Shown here piece by piece: positions 1 to 12,805 of a stretch of DNA of 64,000 bases. Both the position numbers and the translations under genes were made by a program. Below the pieces are notes generated by a model, which saw nothing but the letters and a program-made list of their open reading frames with translations, searched no databases and had not been told where the DNA came from. The stretch's first letter is position 1, and every line of letters starts with the position of its first letter. Origin of the DNA: Carnegiea gigantea (lineage: Eukaryota > Streptophyta > Magnoliopsida > Caryophyllales > Cactaceae); NCBI GenBank assembly GCA_029747015.1, contig JAKOGI010000422.1:289501-353500 (forward strand), read 5' to 3'.

Positions 1-381
1 TTCTCTATATGAGCATGCAGCAATCTATATCGTAGTTCCCCTCTTCAAAATGATCAAGGGGGAAGAGAAAGAGAGACCGGTTCAAGAAGCAAGTCAGTAA
101 GACTAAAACCAGATTTAGGAAACTAATGCCTCTGCATCATTCCCATTCAATTGTCCTCTTTTATTTCACTTTATTTGTTAATGATGAAAAATTGCTAGGA
201 CCAGCAGGTGAAGATGCAAAGGAAGCATTCAACAAATATTACAATTTAAAATATAAAATAAAAAAAGTTGCCTCGTGGAGATTTTGCATTGTATTCTTGT
301 AAGTTTTTACCAACTTCTTGAATCCAAGAAATTTTTGGGAAATTTTCAAAATAGTTCTCTTTGGTATATTCTAGTGAATAC

Positions 382-1390
382 CTTAGTTTTAAAAAGCGCA
401 AGGCGCACTGAGGCGCAAAGGGTCTGGGGAGCCGAGGCGTAGGCTTTGAAGCGAAGGCGGGTGCTTTATAGATGGGAGGCGCACTTATACTAAAAAAAGG
501 TTTAAAAATCCTTTTCATGACTTATTTGCCAGTATTAGTGGCAGGATATCATTACATTACTATAGTTTAGTTAATTTTCCAATTTAAAATCCAAACATCA
601 CAAATTTAGGTAATTTTTGAGAGGAATCTATGCGAGAGAGCTGCGAAGTCTCATTGCTATAAACTTTAAAAGGAGAATAATCAATAGCTATGAGAGGATA
701 GCTTCTTATGCTTCCTAAATTAGAGGGCAGAAAACTAGTTGATTCCTTCATTAAAAAATGAAAAGGAGAGGACAGAATTATATATACTCAAATTAACAAT
801 ATTCTTTCTAAATTAAATATAACAGGAAAAGATAGAATAAGTTTAAATTAAGCCCTAAAAGATTTCTTCTCCTTTAAACACCCCCTTCAATCTGCAGAAG
901 AGGACTGCTGCTCGACACGGCCTACCCATACGACTGCCAGTGAAGGTTGACCACCGGAACCGTGGCAGGGCTAGTCGACCTTGTCTACCACAAAAGGTCA
1001 CCAAACCACTCCCAATTTGTATGAAAAAGGAAGTTTGAAAATTAGGGTTTGGCTTCATCAGTTTTTCAGGGGTAAATTCGAAGCAATTTGATGCAATTGA
1101 ATAAAGGGTTCTGCTCAAGATGACAGTATAAGGGTAAGGCAAGTGTTAATTTGAAGAAATTAAGTCCTCTGGATGGTCTAGAACTCTCTTCTCTATCCTC
1201 TGTACCTTCACTTCTCAAGTACTCCACAAGGCGCTGAAGCAGCTCGCCTCATGCCTCGGCTGAGGCACAGTTGGGGCGCACGCTTCAGGCCGCCTTTGAA
1301 ATTCGCTGTGTGCCTAGGGTGTTCTGAGGCTCCAAGGCCTTCGCCTTCGCCTCGCCTAGTCGCACCTTGAGTGCGCTTTTTAAAACTAAG
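382..1390. mobile_element. Non-autonomous hAT-like element, 1009 bp, with 8-bp target duplication
   Basis: The ends are a perfect 18-bp inverted repeat: CTTAGTTTTAAAAAGCGC at 382-399 and its reverse complement at 1373-1390. The element is flanked by identical 8-bp copies GTGAATAC at 374-381 and 1391-1398. An 8-bp duplication is the hallmark of the hAT superfamily. Both ends carry a GC-rich subterminal zone with repeated GAGGCG/CGCCTC-type words (about 395-475 and 1229-1370), unlike the AT-rich surroundings. No transposase was seen inside, so it depends on a partner elsewhere. The CTTAG terminus is not the usual CAGGG/TAGGG of hAT, so the superfamily call rests mainly on the target-site length. 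Confidence 0.8.
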
Positions 1391-2394
1391 GTGAATACAA
1401 AAGGCACATTCAGTAATACCCTCCACCTTCGATATCTGGCTTCCTACTTTAGGTCGTCCTACTCAAATGTCTAATTGGCTTTTTACAGAACTACCATGAT
1501 GCCACTTAAATCTCTACTTTCTAAAGGAGTCATCTTTAGAAGTAGCACATACCACACGGACAGGATGTCTTCAAGTCTTTATGTAAACTATCAGAGAGGT
1601 AAACTAAAATAGGACACCCGAAATACAAAGTACGGCACTAAAGTAGGCTGCACAAACAATATATCTACAAATCAATACCTCTCTATGTCTTTCAAGGAAG
1701 GCCTATTTGCACAGAGCCACAAATACAATGAACGGGACAAGTAGCCCTCAAACAACATGCTGGGAGAAGGGAGGTGACAACCTGAAGCATCATAATACTT
1801 AAAGATCAGTAGAGTATGAAGCGCTTAAGAGAATTGTGCTTGCTAAAGAAACATCCTTTTCCTTGCTTAATTAAGCCATCAAACTCCTGCCCTCACTTCT
1901 ACTTTTCTCTGAATTTTCATTTCATCATAGAGAGAGAGCACTTGCCAAAGATCGTGATTGTCCATGGCGATCAAAAGTTTCACACCATAGCAATAGTGAG
2001 AGCAAGGCATCCCACAAGAGATACAAGGCCAACAGGCTAGTATGCATGTCCATATTCAAAAAAATTTATCAACCACCTTCATGAAGTGGAATAATTTAAA
2101 ATAGCACTGACATCATAGCATGAAACTTCAGAACCTCTCCCCCTTGATTTTCCTCTGATTCTCATCTCCTTTCCCCTCCCCTTTGTATCTCCCCAATAAT
2201 CAAGTAACTATTCAAATGGATTTCACTTACCTCCTCTAAACCAAAACCTGGAGAATTCTGGATTCATCTCATGCAGTTTAAGTTGAAAGAGAACTCCTAA
2301 AATTGGTTTATTGATCTAGATTACCTTCTATGTATATTAACAAGGCAACAATCGCATAACGAACTAGCCCAACTGCACATCATCAGCAACTAAG

Positions 2395-3130
2395 AAGGGA
2401 AGTCCAACAATTGGGTTCATTACATTGTTATCACTCAAAACCAATCAACCTCTTCCCTATCCCAAAAAAGATAAAAATAAAAATAAAAAACACTCAAAAC
2501 CAAAACAGAAAGGTCTTGTTGCTTGGCTTGCGTGCACGGACCTTATAAACTCAGTACCTTTCTCACAAATTGTTGATGTGGACAAAGTTCTTATATATAC
2601 GCACATGTACTTGGGGCATTACAAACTTCCCCTTGCTAAACCAGACGTCTCATGGAGACTCCACAGTAGGTCCTAGTATGCCCGGGACCTACCTTTCCCA
2701 GGCATATCCATATTGAAGTATCAAGAATTCAACACAGGTGCCATGTCAATCTCAGCATTTTCCCCCCAAAAACATGCGTACAATTCTTCGTCCAAAATGG
2801 ACTTGGGTGTCCATATCGTGTTCAACACACGTTTATCTTAAGGAAAAATAAAAAGTCAAAGCAATATAAGCCTGCAGACTACAGAAAGAAGTTGGTTACA
2901 GCACCAACTTACGAACCAGCAAAGCAGGCAACACAACATACTCAAATGGGAGGTCCAACAATTGGGCGTATTAATTTCCATCAAGTAACGCCAAATGTCA
3001 AAGACCTTGTTGCTCGTTGCTTGGCTTGTGGGTATGGAATCTTTTCAGCCTGATTTACTTCTCACATACCATGGATGTGAGACAGAATCCCTTCACTTAT
3101 ACTTGTACACACACCTAAGGCATACAGATC
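2395..3130. repeat. Diverged direct duplication inside intron 9
   Basis: Two segments about 551 bp apart share a series of short matches in the same order. The first is GTCCAACAATTGGG at 2402 and again at 2953. A stretch reading TTGTTGCTTGGCTTG follows, then a match ending in a short CACA/TTCTCACA portion. The copies are heavily diverged. This could be an old tandem duplication or two copies of one short repeat; the boundaries are uncertain. Confidence 0.4.
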
Positions 3131-3741
3131 AAATGAACAAAACAGAAGGTTGCCATTAAATAGCAACCATGAAAGATTCCTCCTCCCCTCTCTATCCGTT
3201 GTAAATAATGGCAAGTCAATATTTTGTCAGTGTCACTTCTCAAACAACAAAAGAATTCTCAAGGGAGCAAAAGAGTACCAAATGACCTTCCCTAGAAACT
3301 ACTCATATATAATAGGCGTTGCAGTGAAGGTTGAGCTGAAACTTCCACAGGAATTCAATTCCATGAACTCTTGACTCCCTCCAAGATATCTCATTAAGCT
3401 TGGTGAAACATCAATATGGCAATCATCATCCAAGAAAGCATCTCAGACAAAACATAAGACCAAACACTTAGTGATTTTCCTTTTTTTTTTTTTTGGCTGG
3501 TAAGTAACCAAGAACTGCATTGAGAAGACACCCAAGGAATGTCACTCATGTACAAAGGGGGCAACGATAAAATTCAATATCCCCTCAAGCTCACATCCAT
3601 ATTATCATCCACAAAATCCAACAAATCAGCTCACAGTGATCAATTAAAAAGAAAAAATAGAAGCGTCCCAGTCAATCCAATGGAAAAAAGGGAAGGTCTT
3701 TCTACGAAGCAACATCACAGCAACAACCATGCCAAAAATAG

Positions 3742-3814
3742 CTAGTCACCCTTTGTTGATATAACTGCAAAGGCATAGAATCTAGCCACCCTTTGTTGAT
3801 ATAACTGCAAAGGC
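3742..3814. repeat. 40-bp tandem repeat, two copies
   Basis: A 33-bp block (CACCCTTTGTTGATATAACT and what follows) occurs at about 3742-3774 and again at 3782-3814, a spacing of 40 bp, with one mismatch near its left end. It is a simple tandem duplication within the intron with no evident function. Confidence 0.8.
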
Positions 3815-4375
3815 CCTCTCCATATGAAGCATAAGGTCTGCCATGGATGCAACCAAAGCCCCACTCGCCACATTAGATGGTAAAAACCATCAGCAAAAGC
3901 TCATCTTTCATCCTTATAGACCTTCATAAATCATAACCACACTCACAAGCCAAGAAGAGCCTCAGTGAAAACCTAAAAAATCACTTATCCCCACCCTTCG
4001 GGCTGGATTGGATATCAAAACCATGTCTTACTTGCAATCATCTGAAAAGAACCATAAAGAAAGCTTCCTTTTTACTATTTCTAGCTTTTTTTAAAGAAAT
4101 GTTTTTCTTTCCAGCTCTATTGTAAAGGGCACAATTATATCCATACAGCAAGTCCATGACATATACTTAGTGGGACCTATATTCATCACCTACTGGGGGG
4201 GGTCGGCAATGATTGTTATGGTTGCTGTATACGGACAATTAGTATTAGACAAAAAGTGCATGCAAATAGGCCTAATAGGGTACTTTAACTTTCAACTAAT
4301 TTTTAGTGATAGTCGTGGCGATGACCAACACCATCATGAAAATACAACGGAAAAAAACACAGGTCCGATGCATAC

Positions 4376-4689
4376 TCTCCATCTAGCTGCGAGATTAAAG
4401 CCTCAAATGTTGCTCTTCTTCGAGGATCACTTCTACAATGCCTTCCAGCTAGGGCATCAATTTCATCAATAAAAACAAATGAAGGAGCCTGCACAAATAC
4501 AAAGAGTAAGTGCTATTATTGCATCCCTTATCAACATCATTTCAGGTTTGTTACAAAGCAAATAAGGAAAAGTGGAAATCAGACAGCAAGAGAGGTGGGC
4601 AGTTGAGAACCATCGGGTTCAAGCCATTACCTAAAGGTACACTCTGGAATCCATATGCAAAGCCTCCCCCCTCCACTCCCGGGCCCACC

Positions 4690-4741
<52 letters not shown>

Positions 4742-7700
4742 TGGCAAGGAAAATTAACTTTTAGTATGTGAATGAATCCCTACTGCAATAAGGTGGCAAG
4801 GAATTTAACCCTTAGGATAAATAGTTCATTTGTCGGTGTCCTTCTATTAATTGAACTTTATCAAGGTTTGATTTGATATGAGCATTGGCAAGCCAAGAGC
4901 AATTGTGCTACTACTTGGCACCATCCATACAATGAAGAGGTCGAATGGATCTAGATCTAGCACTCACTTTCAGAAGCAATGTCAATGCAATGCGAGTTCA
5001 TACTGGATGATAGGATACACGCACGCATAATTTGCATAAAAGATCTGACATTTCATTTCCAGCCAAAACAGAACAGAAAGTATATAAACATCAGAACTCA
5101 CGAAGAATTGAAGACAGAGATACTAGGAGTTGCTTTCAAGAAGAAAGATCCAGAGACTTAAAGTTCAATCTAAAATCAGCTCCTTCGGCCTACAGTCGAA
5201 CATAGTCCCTTGTCATTCTGGAAGACAACTCAAGCATGCCTTGTGGATACAATCCCATGCAAATCCATTAAATCCTAAGTTGAAACCTTTCTGTCTAGTG
5301 CAAGATTACACTGCCCAAGAAATCACAATCATCTGTTCAATCCAATAAGAAGGATCTGACTCCGTCGGCTTCCATGGGACGTCCTTTCGTTTTTATGAGA
5401 TTTCTAAAGGATCCTTTTGTTTTCAAAGACTGCTAAACGATGTTATTCATTGCCATGTCCTTTCCAACTGATTTCTTACGTTCTCATGCTATCTTTTTTT
5501 GTGATGATGAAGCTATCAAAAGATTGATATTCTTTGATCGAAAATACTGCCATAATGTCCACTGACCAATAGATGATCCCCAACCCAACCTTAAGAACAT
5601 CCAAAGCAAATCTGACAACTTTTTTTTGGGGATAAGTAATCAAAATCCGACAACTATTCAGAAATAAATACCTTTTTGCTTTTTGGAATAAGGACCTCTC
5701 AAACAAATATGAGTAAGAATAAAACTGCTATTGTCATTAATGCTACTCATTTTTGGGCGCCATATAGGAGGCTCTAAGACTAAAAACACAAACCAGGAAA
5801 TCTGCAAGTATTTTTGCAATGAGGCTTGCTTCACTACTGCAGCGTATGCAATGGAAGGAATGGGACAACAAGACGCCCCCACCAACAACAGAAGAAATTA
5901 CCCCAAGTGGCTAAAAGAAGGATCGTGATGATCAAATCAATTATTCCAAAAAATCAAGATGGACGAATACTCAGAAAATTATTGTAATTTCTTTGTTCGA
6001 CTACTGCATTTTGCTTTTGAATGTAGTTTGATTGAAAAAACCTTGGACCATAAGCAAACCTTCCTAAAAAGATGCTCCAGGGCTGCTTTTAGGAATAGGC
6101 CTAATCCATCCCACTGCTCTTTTATTTGATCTACCAGATTAATGAAATTTTAAATAAGTCCAAAAACAGGACCTAAAGACAAACCTCAATAAGATAGGAT
6201 GACTTGCAGGATCAGTCAAAATTAAAGAATAAATAAATAAACAAAAATATGAGCCAAAGATGATCAGTTGAAAATTAGAGGACAATTAACAATTATAATA
6301 AACCTATATCTCAATGTGCTCCAACCCAGTTCAGCAGGAACTACATTAAGAAGTGATTGTTTACACTATTAAAAAAAAAAAAAATTTAAAAGAGTAAGAA
6401 GTTGAATCAGTTAATCATCAAAGCCAACTTTCACACAAGAAGAAATATATTCAACAAAAGAAAAGCAAGCTTATAGCAGAATGACCTAGAACCGCCCATC
6501 TCTGTTACTACAGAACAGAAGCAAAATATTATCAAAGAAATTTCAGCCTTTAATCCACAAGACCAACAGCAAAACACAAAGACAAAAGAAGTGGGTGAAG
6601 TTCCAACAAGAAGTAGATTTGGTCCTTACATTTCTCCGTGCAATTGAAAACATTTCATTAATCTTCGCAGCACCACTTTTCTCACTATCAGTGAATTCTG
6701 CCCCAGAAGCAAAGACAAAAGGCAAGCCACCTTTGTTTGAAAGTGATCTCGCGAACAATGTTTTACCAGTACCCGGAGGTCCGAAAAGAAGAATACCCTA
6801 CAAACGCAAGACAAAAGCAGATACATTAGCCACATATAAGAAAATTTGTAATACCTGAACAAACTGGAAACTATGCTAAACTTAGTAGTAACAATAACTA
6901 AGGAATAATAATCTGCAAAAGTGGGGAACAATTGTTGTCAGCGGCTGCTTTATGTGTAACAGGGGTCTCAAAACCTTTTTTCATTTCCTGCTCCATTGCC
7001 CGTTCGCTAGATCACTTCAGGAGTCACACTGAGTTGCTTGGGCCCCACTTTTGTCACAGCCACGTGTACTAAGGGCCTATTCTTTTTGTTGGTAAATCAC
7101 ATTTTACCCACTTCAACCAACCTCCACCCACTTCTACCAACTCTAACAAAAAAGTTTCAACTTCAACCAACTTCAACCCACTTCAACCCATCTCCTTCAA
7201 AATTTTCACAATTCGCAAATTATCATGTGAAAATTAATTATGTTTTCAACCAAAAAAATACCCTGCAGTAATTTTTTGTGTTGGTGTATTGAAGTAGTAA
7301 TTTGTAAATTAGTATGTAAAAATTATACATATAAAAATTCCCTCAATAGATACATCAAAAAATGTCATAAATAATTGTTTTTCAATGCAAAAAGTCATAA
7401 ATAAATTTAAAAGTTGTTTAACATTTAACATTTACAACACTTATAAAATCATTAAAACAAAAACAATCGATAAATTTACCAAATTTTAGTTACTCTTTAA
7501 ATTCTGAAAAATACTACGCCAAAAACTAAATTTACAAAAAAAATTATACCCACTCTTTTACATTAACCAACTTCTACCCATCATACCAAAAAAAATATAC
7601 AAACTTCTTCCAACTTCAACCAACTTTAACCGCTTCAACCCAACCAAAAAAAAAAAAAAAAACCAACTTTAATCACTTCTACAAATCTCAATCAACTTCA

Positions 7701-10700
7701 CCCATTTACCAATCTATATTTCCCAACGAAAAGAACATGCCCTAATTGGCTTAGAGTTCCTTTTGGAAGAAAAATTGAATACAATAATTAAAGCCAGTCT
7801 ACACACTGTCTCTTGGATAATTGGACGAATGGGGTTGAAACTTCCCCTTAGCACATCAAGGACAACTTGATTAAGACCTTATTCTTTTGGAAGGCAGAAC
7901 TTTATTCCTCTTTGTTCAGTAGGTGGACGTTACTGAGTCTCTTTCTTGAGCTGTAATTAGCTGCTTGTGGAGTGCGTAGTTGGCACCCATTTTCTTTGGG
8001 TTCTCTATTTTATATAAATACATCAGTTTTTGTCCCTCAAAAAGGGGGAAAAAAATGACAAAAGAGTGATAAGTGATGTTTGAAGAAAGAGTAAAGAATA
8101 TTACCCTGACAAATTGCACCTCTCTTTCATAGTATTGCATAGGGTTTCTCATGTAAATCATTATTTCTTCCAGAAGATCCCAAACATCACCTCCTAATAC
8201 TACTTCTCGGGACATTGATTCTATTCCACCCTCTTCGCCAACAGGCTACAAAAGCAACATATGGAATCAGAAGATACATTACCGGAGTAAACAGAAAAGT
8301 GCAGACACCATGACCAGGTTTCAGATAGTTACCAAAACGAAGTTCTCTGCATATGCCATATCAAAGAATTGTCTATACTTTTTATAAAGGAAACGGCTGG
8401 AGGCAATGTGCAGAAGCGTCAAAGACTCTCTCATAAACCACAAAATAAGGATTCCAGGTAGTAAAGCGATCACAGCTTTAAGAAGGTAATGGATCTGCTG
8501 CATCTGCAGAAGATCCACCTCGACCCCAGAATTAGAAATAGTCTCAAACAAGAATGGATCAAGGGGAATATCGACCTGCAAAAAAAAATTGGAATGGAAG
8601 AATTTTAAGGAGCAGGAGACATCAAGCATAGATAGGCATGAAAATGATGAAATACATATAAGACTTACAATGTACTCCAAAGGGAAACCCTCCTTCATTG
8701 TCACATACAATCTCTTCAGATCCTCAGTGAAGACAACAGCTGCAACCTGCCAGAAATATACGAATCAAGCTGTATTATGTGCCCCTTCTGACTGGACAAT
8801 ACTGTCAATACATACAATCATTGGAAGTTGCTGTAGACAATGTATCAGATATTCAGCAGACCACCGGCAATGCACCAGGAGAATGAAGTCAACACAGTAA
8901 ATTTACCTCTGAACTATCGAGCTTTTCGAGAAAGTAAGTGTATGGAAGTCTTGGACGGTAGCGCCACCAACGCTTAGATATCCATAGAGCCCTGGCCCCG
9001 TCTGCAGCTGATGCCTTCTCCGCCAAATCTTTCCGAAGACTTTCCTCAACTTCTTTCATGTCAAACTCAACTGCATATCTAGCATTCAAAGCACTCAATT
9101 GCTCGGATAACTTCTCCTTTTCCATTACTTCACTCCACGCCTGAAGCCTTTCACGCCATGATCCTTTGAGTTCTCGATCAGGAGCTACAATTCCAGCAGC
9201 AAAAGAAACATGCTTTTATTAAACTATCACAAAGTGCAATGCTTGTGCCCGAGGCAGACCCACCCCCCCAAAGAAAAAAAACAAAAAAAAAACAACCACA
9301 GTAGGATATGCAATTCAAGTCATTGGATTTTAGTTCAGAAGATGAGTCCTCAACGATTCAAATATGCAATGAAGAGTTTCCCACTCAACATCTCATTGCA
9401 TACGACAAAAATTAAATTAAACAAAAGAGTAAGATAATGTTGCTTCTTATAAGGATTCAAAGTTGGCAAAGGTCACATGCACGAGAAACTTGGAAACGAA
9501 CAAATGTCTGCCTCAAGCAACATATATAAAGTAAAAGCTATAGATGAAGAAATTTTCAGAGCCTAAGCACAAGAATTGACCAACAAGTTCACTTAATTGT
9601 TGAATCAAACGAAAAGGCTGTTTTAGACAACAAATAAGAGGATCCCAAACTCACTAACAAGGGGAGAATCAGAGACTTCATTGAATTTTGGAATCTTTTG
9701 CGGAACATATCTAAGATGATTAGCTAACCTGAAATACCAAATTCTTTTTTCACCGCCTTCTTTGCATCTGCATTTAAGCTTGCATCACAGTCGATAATTC
9801 CTTTTGTGTTTTCTAGAGGATGTTCTATATCATCCTCCCATGCGTCTTCTCCGATGTAAGTACTATCATAAATCATGGTTCTGTTGGATCCTTCAACAAA
9901 TTTTTTAATTTTCAAGCCTTTTGGCATTGTCTTCCTCCACATGCCTTTTTTCAACCTGCAGTGGCAGAAATTTTCCACAATGTTTAAGGGACATCCAGCA
10001 TCACCAATCCCAAGCTCAAATGCATGCCCGATTCCTGTACATGGAAAAACAAAATGCAAATACTGGGATGGTTTATCAGGTAAAACCTATTGAAATTCAA
10101 TGCGCCTTCTCTGCTTCAATTGACAGTGGTAGCTAACTAGCTATGTCCAAGCATCATTGCCACCTATAGCTTTTCCTTCTCCCACTTAGGTTAGGGAAGC
10201 TTTTTCAAGTTTCCAAAGAACCAACTCACAAAGAGTAGTGGCATGTCATAGACAAGAAACTTTCCTACCGTTCAGATTTCAGTTTTCTTGACTGTACTGT
10301 TTCTCTTCTGAGACTTGGTCCACCACCAATGTACTAGCACTATTAGGAGCTTCACATATGTAAGTATTAAACAAAAGACTGAATCCATCAAATGGAAACT
10401 GAAGTTTTGAATCTTCATTGATTACTCCGAAGACCTCCTTGTTTGTCTCTTGCTATTTCACTTTCTGTCTCCCACTATTCCTTTTCCTGTATCTCTCACA
10501 TCTGTTCTTTTTCTTTTCTCTTTTTCTTTTTTTTTTTTGGCTGCTTTGCCTTAGTAATTTCAGTACCCGCATGTCTCTGATTTCCCTTCTAACATTCTCC
10601 ACCTCTCTCCCATCTGTTCCGCTGTACACAATGGACAAAATTATGTGTCTGTTGCTACAAAAGTAGAATAGAACTAAATACCAAAGTCGAATACAACTAA

Positions 10701-12650
10701 ATACCAAAGTCAAAAGCGAATGGCAGTATGAAGTGGAAGGTAAATCCAGTACTCTTTAACGTAGAATGGCTAACCTACAGCTTTAGGTAAGCCAATTTAC
10801 TTATTTATTTATAATTTTCTTTGAGTTGTATAGATTCTTCCCCCCTTTCCATTTCGTTTGGCCTAAAGTACGGTGGATTTGTAAGATCTACTCATTTTGG
10901 CGATCTGGAATGCAAATGAATCGGGTCACGTGATACGGCATTGAGTGAATTAGGTCATATGATACAGATAAATACCTTAATTTTGGGCAATCTTAAGATA
11001 TGCTACAAAAATACAATAAGAATAGTGAAAAGTTCCTAAAATAAAGTAGCATCAGAAACGTTAGAATCCACCCTCATGTTTTATTAAATCTCAATTTTCT
11101 TCCTCTATTCTTGACCCCTGTCATGTTGCTGGGTTCCTCTGAAGACTAAAAATGGGATCTTCTATGAGCAGGTGTGGGTAACTATTACCATATAAACGCA
11201 CTTAGTCAGAATCCGGGATTATGAGGAAGAAATTCAAAAAACCCACTTCCCTTTTAGTTTTGCGAGAAAGTACGTCCTATATGAAATTGGTTGGTTTATC
11301 AGCCACAATTTGGAACTTACTTGTGACACAGGATGCCACAAATATAGCATTAAACATCAAGAGATCCCCACTGTAAAATTGGACAGTATCGTTGTTCAAG
11401 CAATAAGCAATTTAAAGCATGAGAATGAAGATACACTAGAATCATCATGTAAGCTACTAAGTATAGCATTGGATAACACATGGTAGAAAATAACTTACTT
11501 TCTAATATTGCTTGGTGTCGGCTCAGGAATCAATGCCTCCATATATGCCTCCATCAATTCTTTTTTCTCACGAGCAACACGAGGAGCTTGAATTGCAGCA
11601 TGCATCTTTTGACAAGAGACTATAATAACAATTGTATATAGCACCAAGGCACTGATTCTTTTCGGTTCCCAACTTTTTATGTCCTGGACAACAATATTGT
11701 AACTATTTTACAGTCTGGTCCCAAATAACATATGATCCAACAATCAGATTTTGCAAGCATCCAGTTTAAACTCCCAGAACCAAAAAGGGGAGAGGAGGGG
11801 GGAAAATGGAATTTACATTGACCTTAAACAGGCCCCAATAACTATACTCAATTAGAAATGTCCTGGATACAAAATATCTTAGTTGAAAAATACTTTCTGG
11901 TCACCTGTTTCTTAAGAAAAATAATGAACATGTGAAAGAGTGGAGGTTACTATGACCTACGGATGAGTTTTCAGAAGTGCCCAAATAAGGGCAATCTCAC
12001 TAGCAACAGCATTGGAACTTGGAACTGAACATTTAAGTAAGGCCCCCAATTCATCCAAACTGTAGTACTTCATCACCATTCACCCATTCCAACCAATTCA
12101 CTCAACTTGCACCAAATGCACCATCAATACTCAATACCATTGTTTTCATTTTAGCAAAATGTTCAATTTTCCCATGCAAAAAACCTCAACAAATATACAT
12201 TCATTTCCAATAGTCTAAGCAAAAGGCCAAACCCAAAAAACAAAAACTCCTTACCTTCCAATTCTCCCACTTGTTCCAACTTATGAACTCAGGGACCAAT
12301 TCAGACCTGAAAAAGTTAAACCCATCTTCACATTCCTTAGCAGCATCCTGAACCCAACCCGATAACCCGGAAATCCTCTTCTGGGTATCTTCAAAATCTA
12401 TCCCGGTTTCCTTCTTCACATGCTCACCACATTTGGTCAAGAATCGACCCGACCCGCGACGAATGGAGTCCATGACCCTTTCCCATGAGAGCCCATCTGA
12501 CCCATTCGGACTCCCGGATGCAGAAGCCCGAAACAATGGCCTTTGAGGGGAGGACTTTAGGCGGCGGCGACGAGGGGTCAGCAAGGGCGGAGAGAGCGGC
12601 TTGAAGAAGGATGTGGGTTGGACGTTATGGATGAGTAGAGTAGAAGACAT
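4376..12650 (-). CDS. FTSHI4: FtsH-like AAA protein FTSHI4, chloroplastic (5' nine exons; 3' end off window)
   Basis: The resolved exons, in transcription order, are 12255-12650, 11499-11683, 9729-9955, 8907-9184, 8669-8746, 8333-8575, 8105-8245, 6630-6797 and 4376-4488. All have GT-AG borders and compatible phases, giving about 610 residues. The start at 12650 is preferred because it opens directly into a Ser/Arg-rich transit peptide; an in-frame ATG at 12731 would add 27 residues. Two membrane segments are visible (about 142-156 and 419-436). The AAA domain has Walker A GPPGTGKT (522-529) and Walker B FVFIDE (576-581). The order and many segments (LYVTMKEGFPLEYIV, LLPGILILWF, REVVLGGDVWDLL, DPRRRATFEAL) match Arabidopsis FTSHI4 as I remember it. 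Family knowledge: FtsHi proteins act with FtsH12 and Ycf2 as an ATP-driven motor at the plastid inner envelope. The protease domain lies outside the window, so its zinc site cannot be judged. Confidence 0.93.
4693..4739. repeat. (AG)n microsatellite
   Basis: An uninterrupted AG dinucleotide run of about 47 bp lies in FTSHI4 intron 8, about 200 bp upstream of exon 9 in the transcript. On the sense strand of the gene it reads as a long CT (polypyrimidine) run. Confidence 0.95.
7073..7742. mobile_element. PIF/Harbinger (Tourist)-like MITE, 670 bp
   Basis: The left end begins GGGCCTATTCTTTTTGTTGG and the right end is its imperfect inverse (CCCAACGAAAAGAACATGCCC). The element is flanked by TAA at 7070-7072 and 7743-7745. 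A 3-bp TAA/TTA duplication with GGGCCT(G)TTC-like ends is typical of Tourist-type MITEs. The interior is dominated by degenerate repeats of CTTCAACC/CCAACTTC near both ends, with AT-rich sequence between. It lies in FTSHI4 intron 7 (between exons 8105-8245 and 6630-6797) and has no coding capacity. Confidence 0.75.
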
Positions 12651-12805
12651 GGGAGGTGCGTGCGGTTGGAGACAGAGATTGGACGATGGGAATACTTCCC
12701 AGGGGTCTATCAGGCATGAACTGGGGCGCAAGCGGTCGAGCCGTAGGAGGTTTTTGAGATAATGTTAGTGGTAATGTAGCCGTGCAAAATCAGACATTGA
12801 GAGTA
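12651..12805 (-). promoter_or_regulatory. Short leader/promoter interval of FTSHI4
   Basis: Only about 155 bp separate the preferred start codon (12650) from the terminal repeat of the neighbouring Mutator-like element. The core promoter or 5' leader must therefore lie in this interval or extend into the element. No convincing TATA box was seen. The in-frame upstream ATG at 12731 falls here. Confidence 0.35.

Larger units (their letters stand above)
1..4375. other. Intron 9 of the FTSHI4 gene, running off the left edge
   Basis: The last exon found (4376-4488) ends with a GT donor. Searching the minus strand to position 1 gave no sequence resembling the expected next part of FTSHI4 (the sensor-1 ATN region, arginine finger or protease domain). 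The stretch is therefore read as a long intron, at least 4.4 kb, whose acceptor lies outside the window. It contains a hAT-like element, a degenerate direct duplication and a 40-bp tandem repeat, listed separately. A very short exon could have been missed by eye. Confidence 0.6.

Noticed and set aside
855..1142. 95-codon minus-strand ORF in the hAT-like element
   Set aside because: No transposase or known domain is visible, and it lies inside a short non-autonomous element.
3479..3600. Reverse-oriented retroposon tail (T run followed by GGCTGGTAAGTAACC)
   Set aside because: It resembles tails of plant non-LTR elements (similar T-run/ATAAGTAA at 5619-5640), but no body or target duplication could be shown.
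8589..8900. 103-codon plus-strand ORF
   Set aside because: It overlaps FTSHI4 exons 8669-8746 and the adjoining introns in antisense and has no motif.
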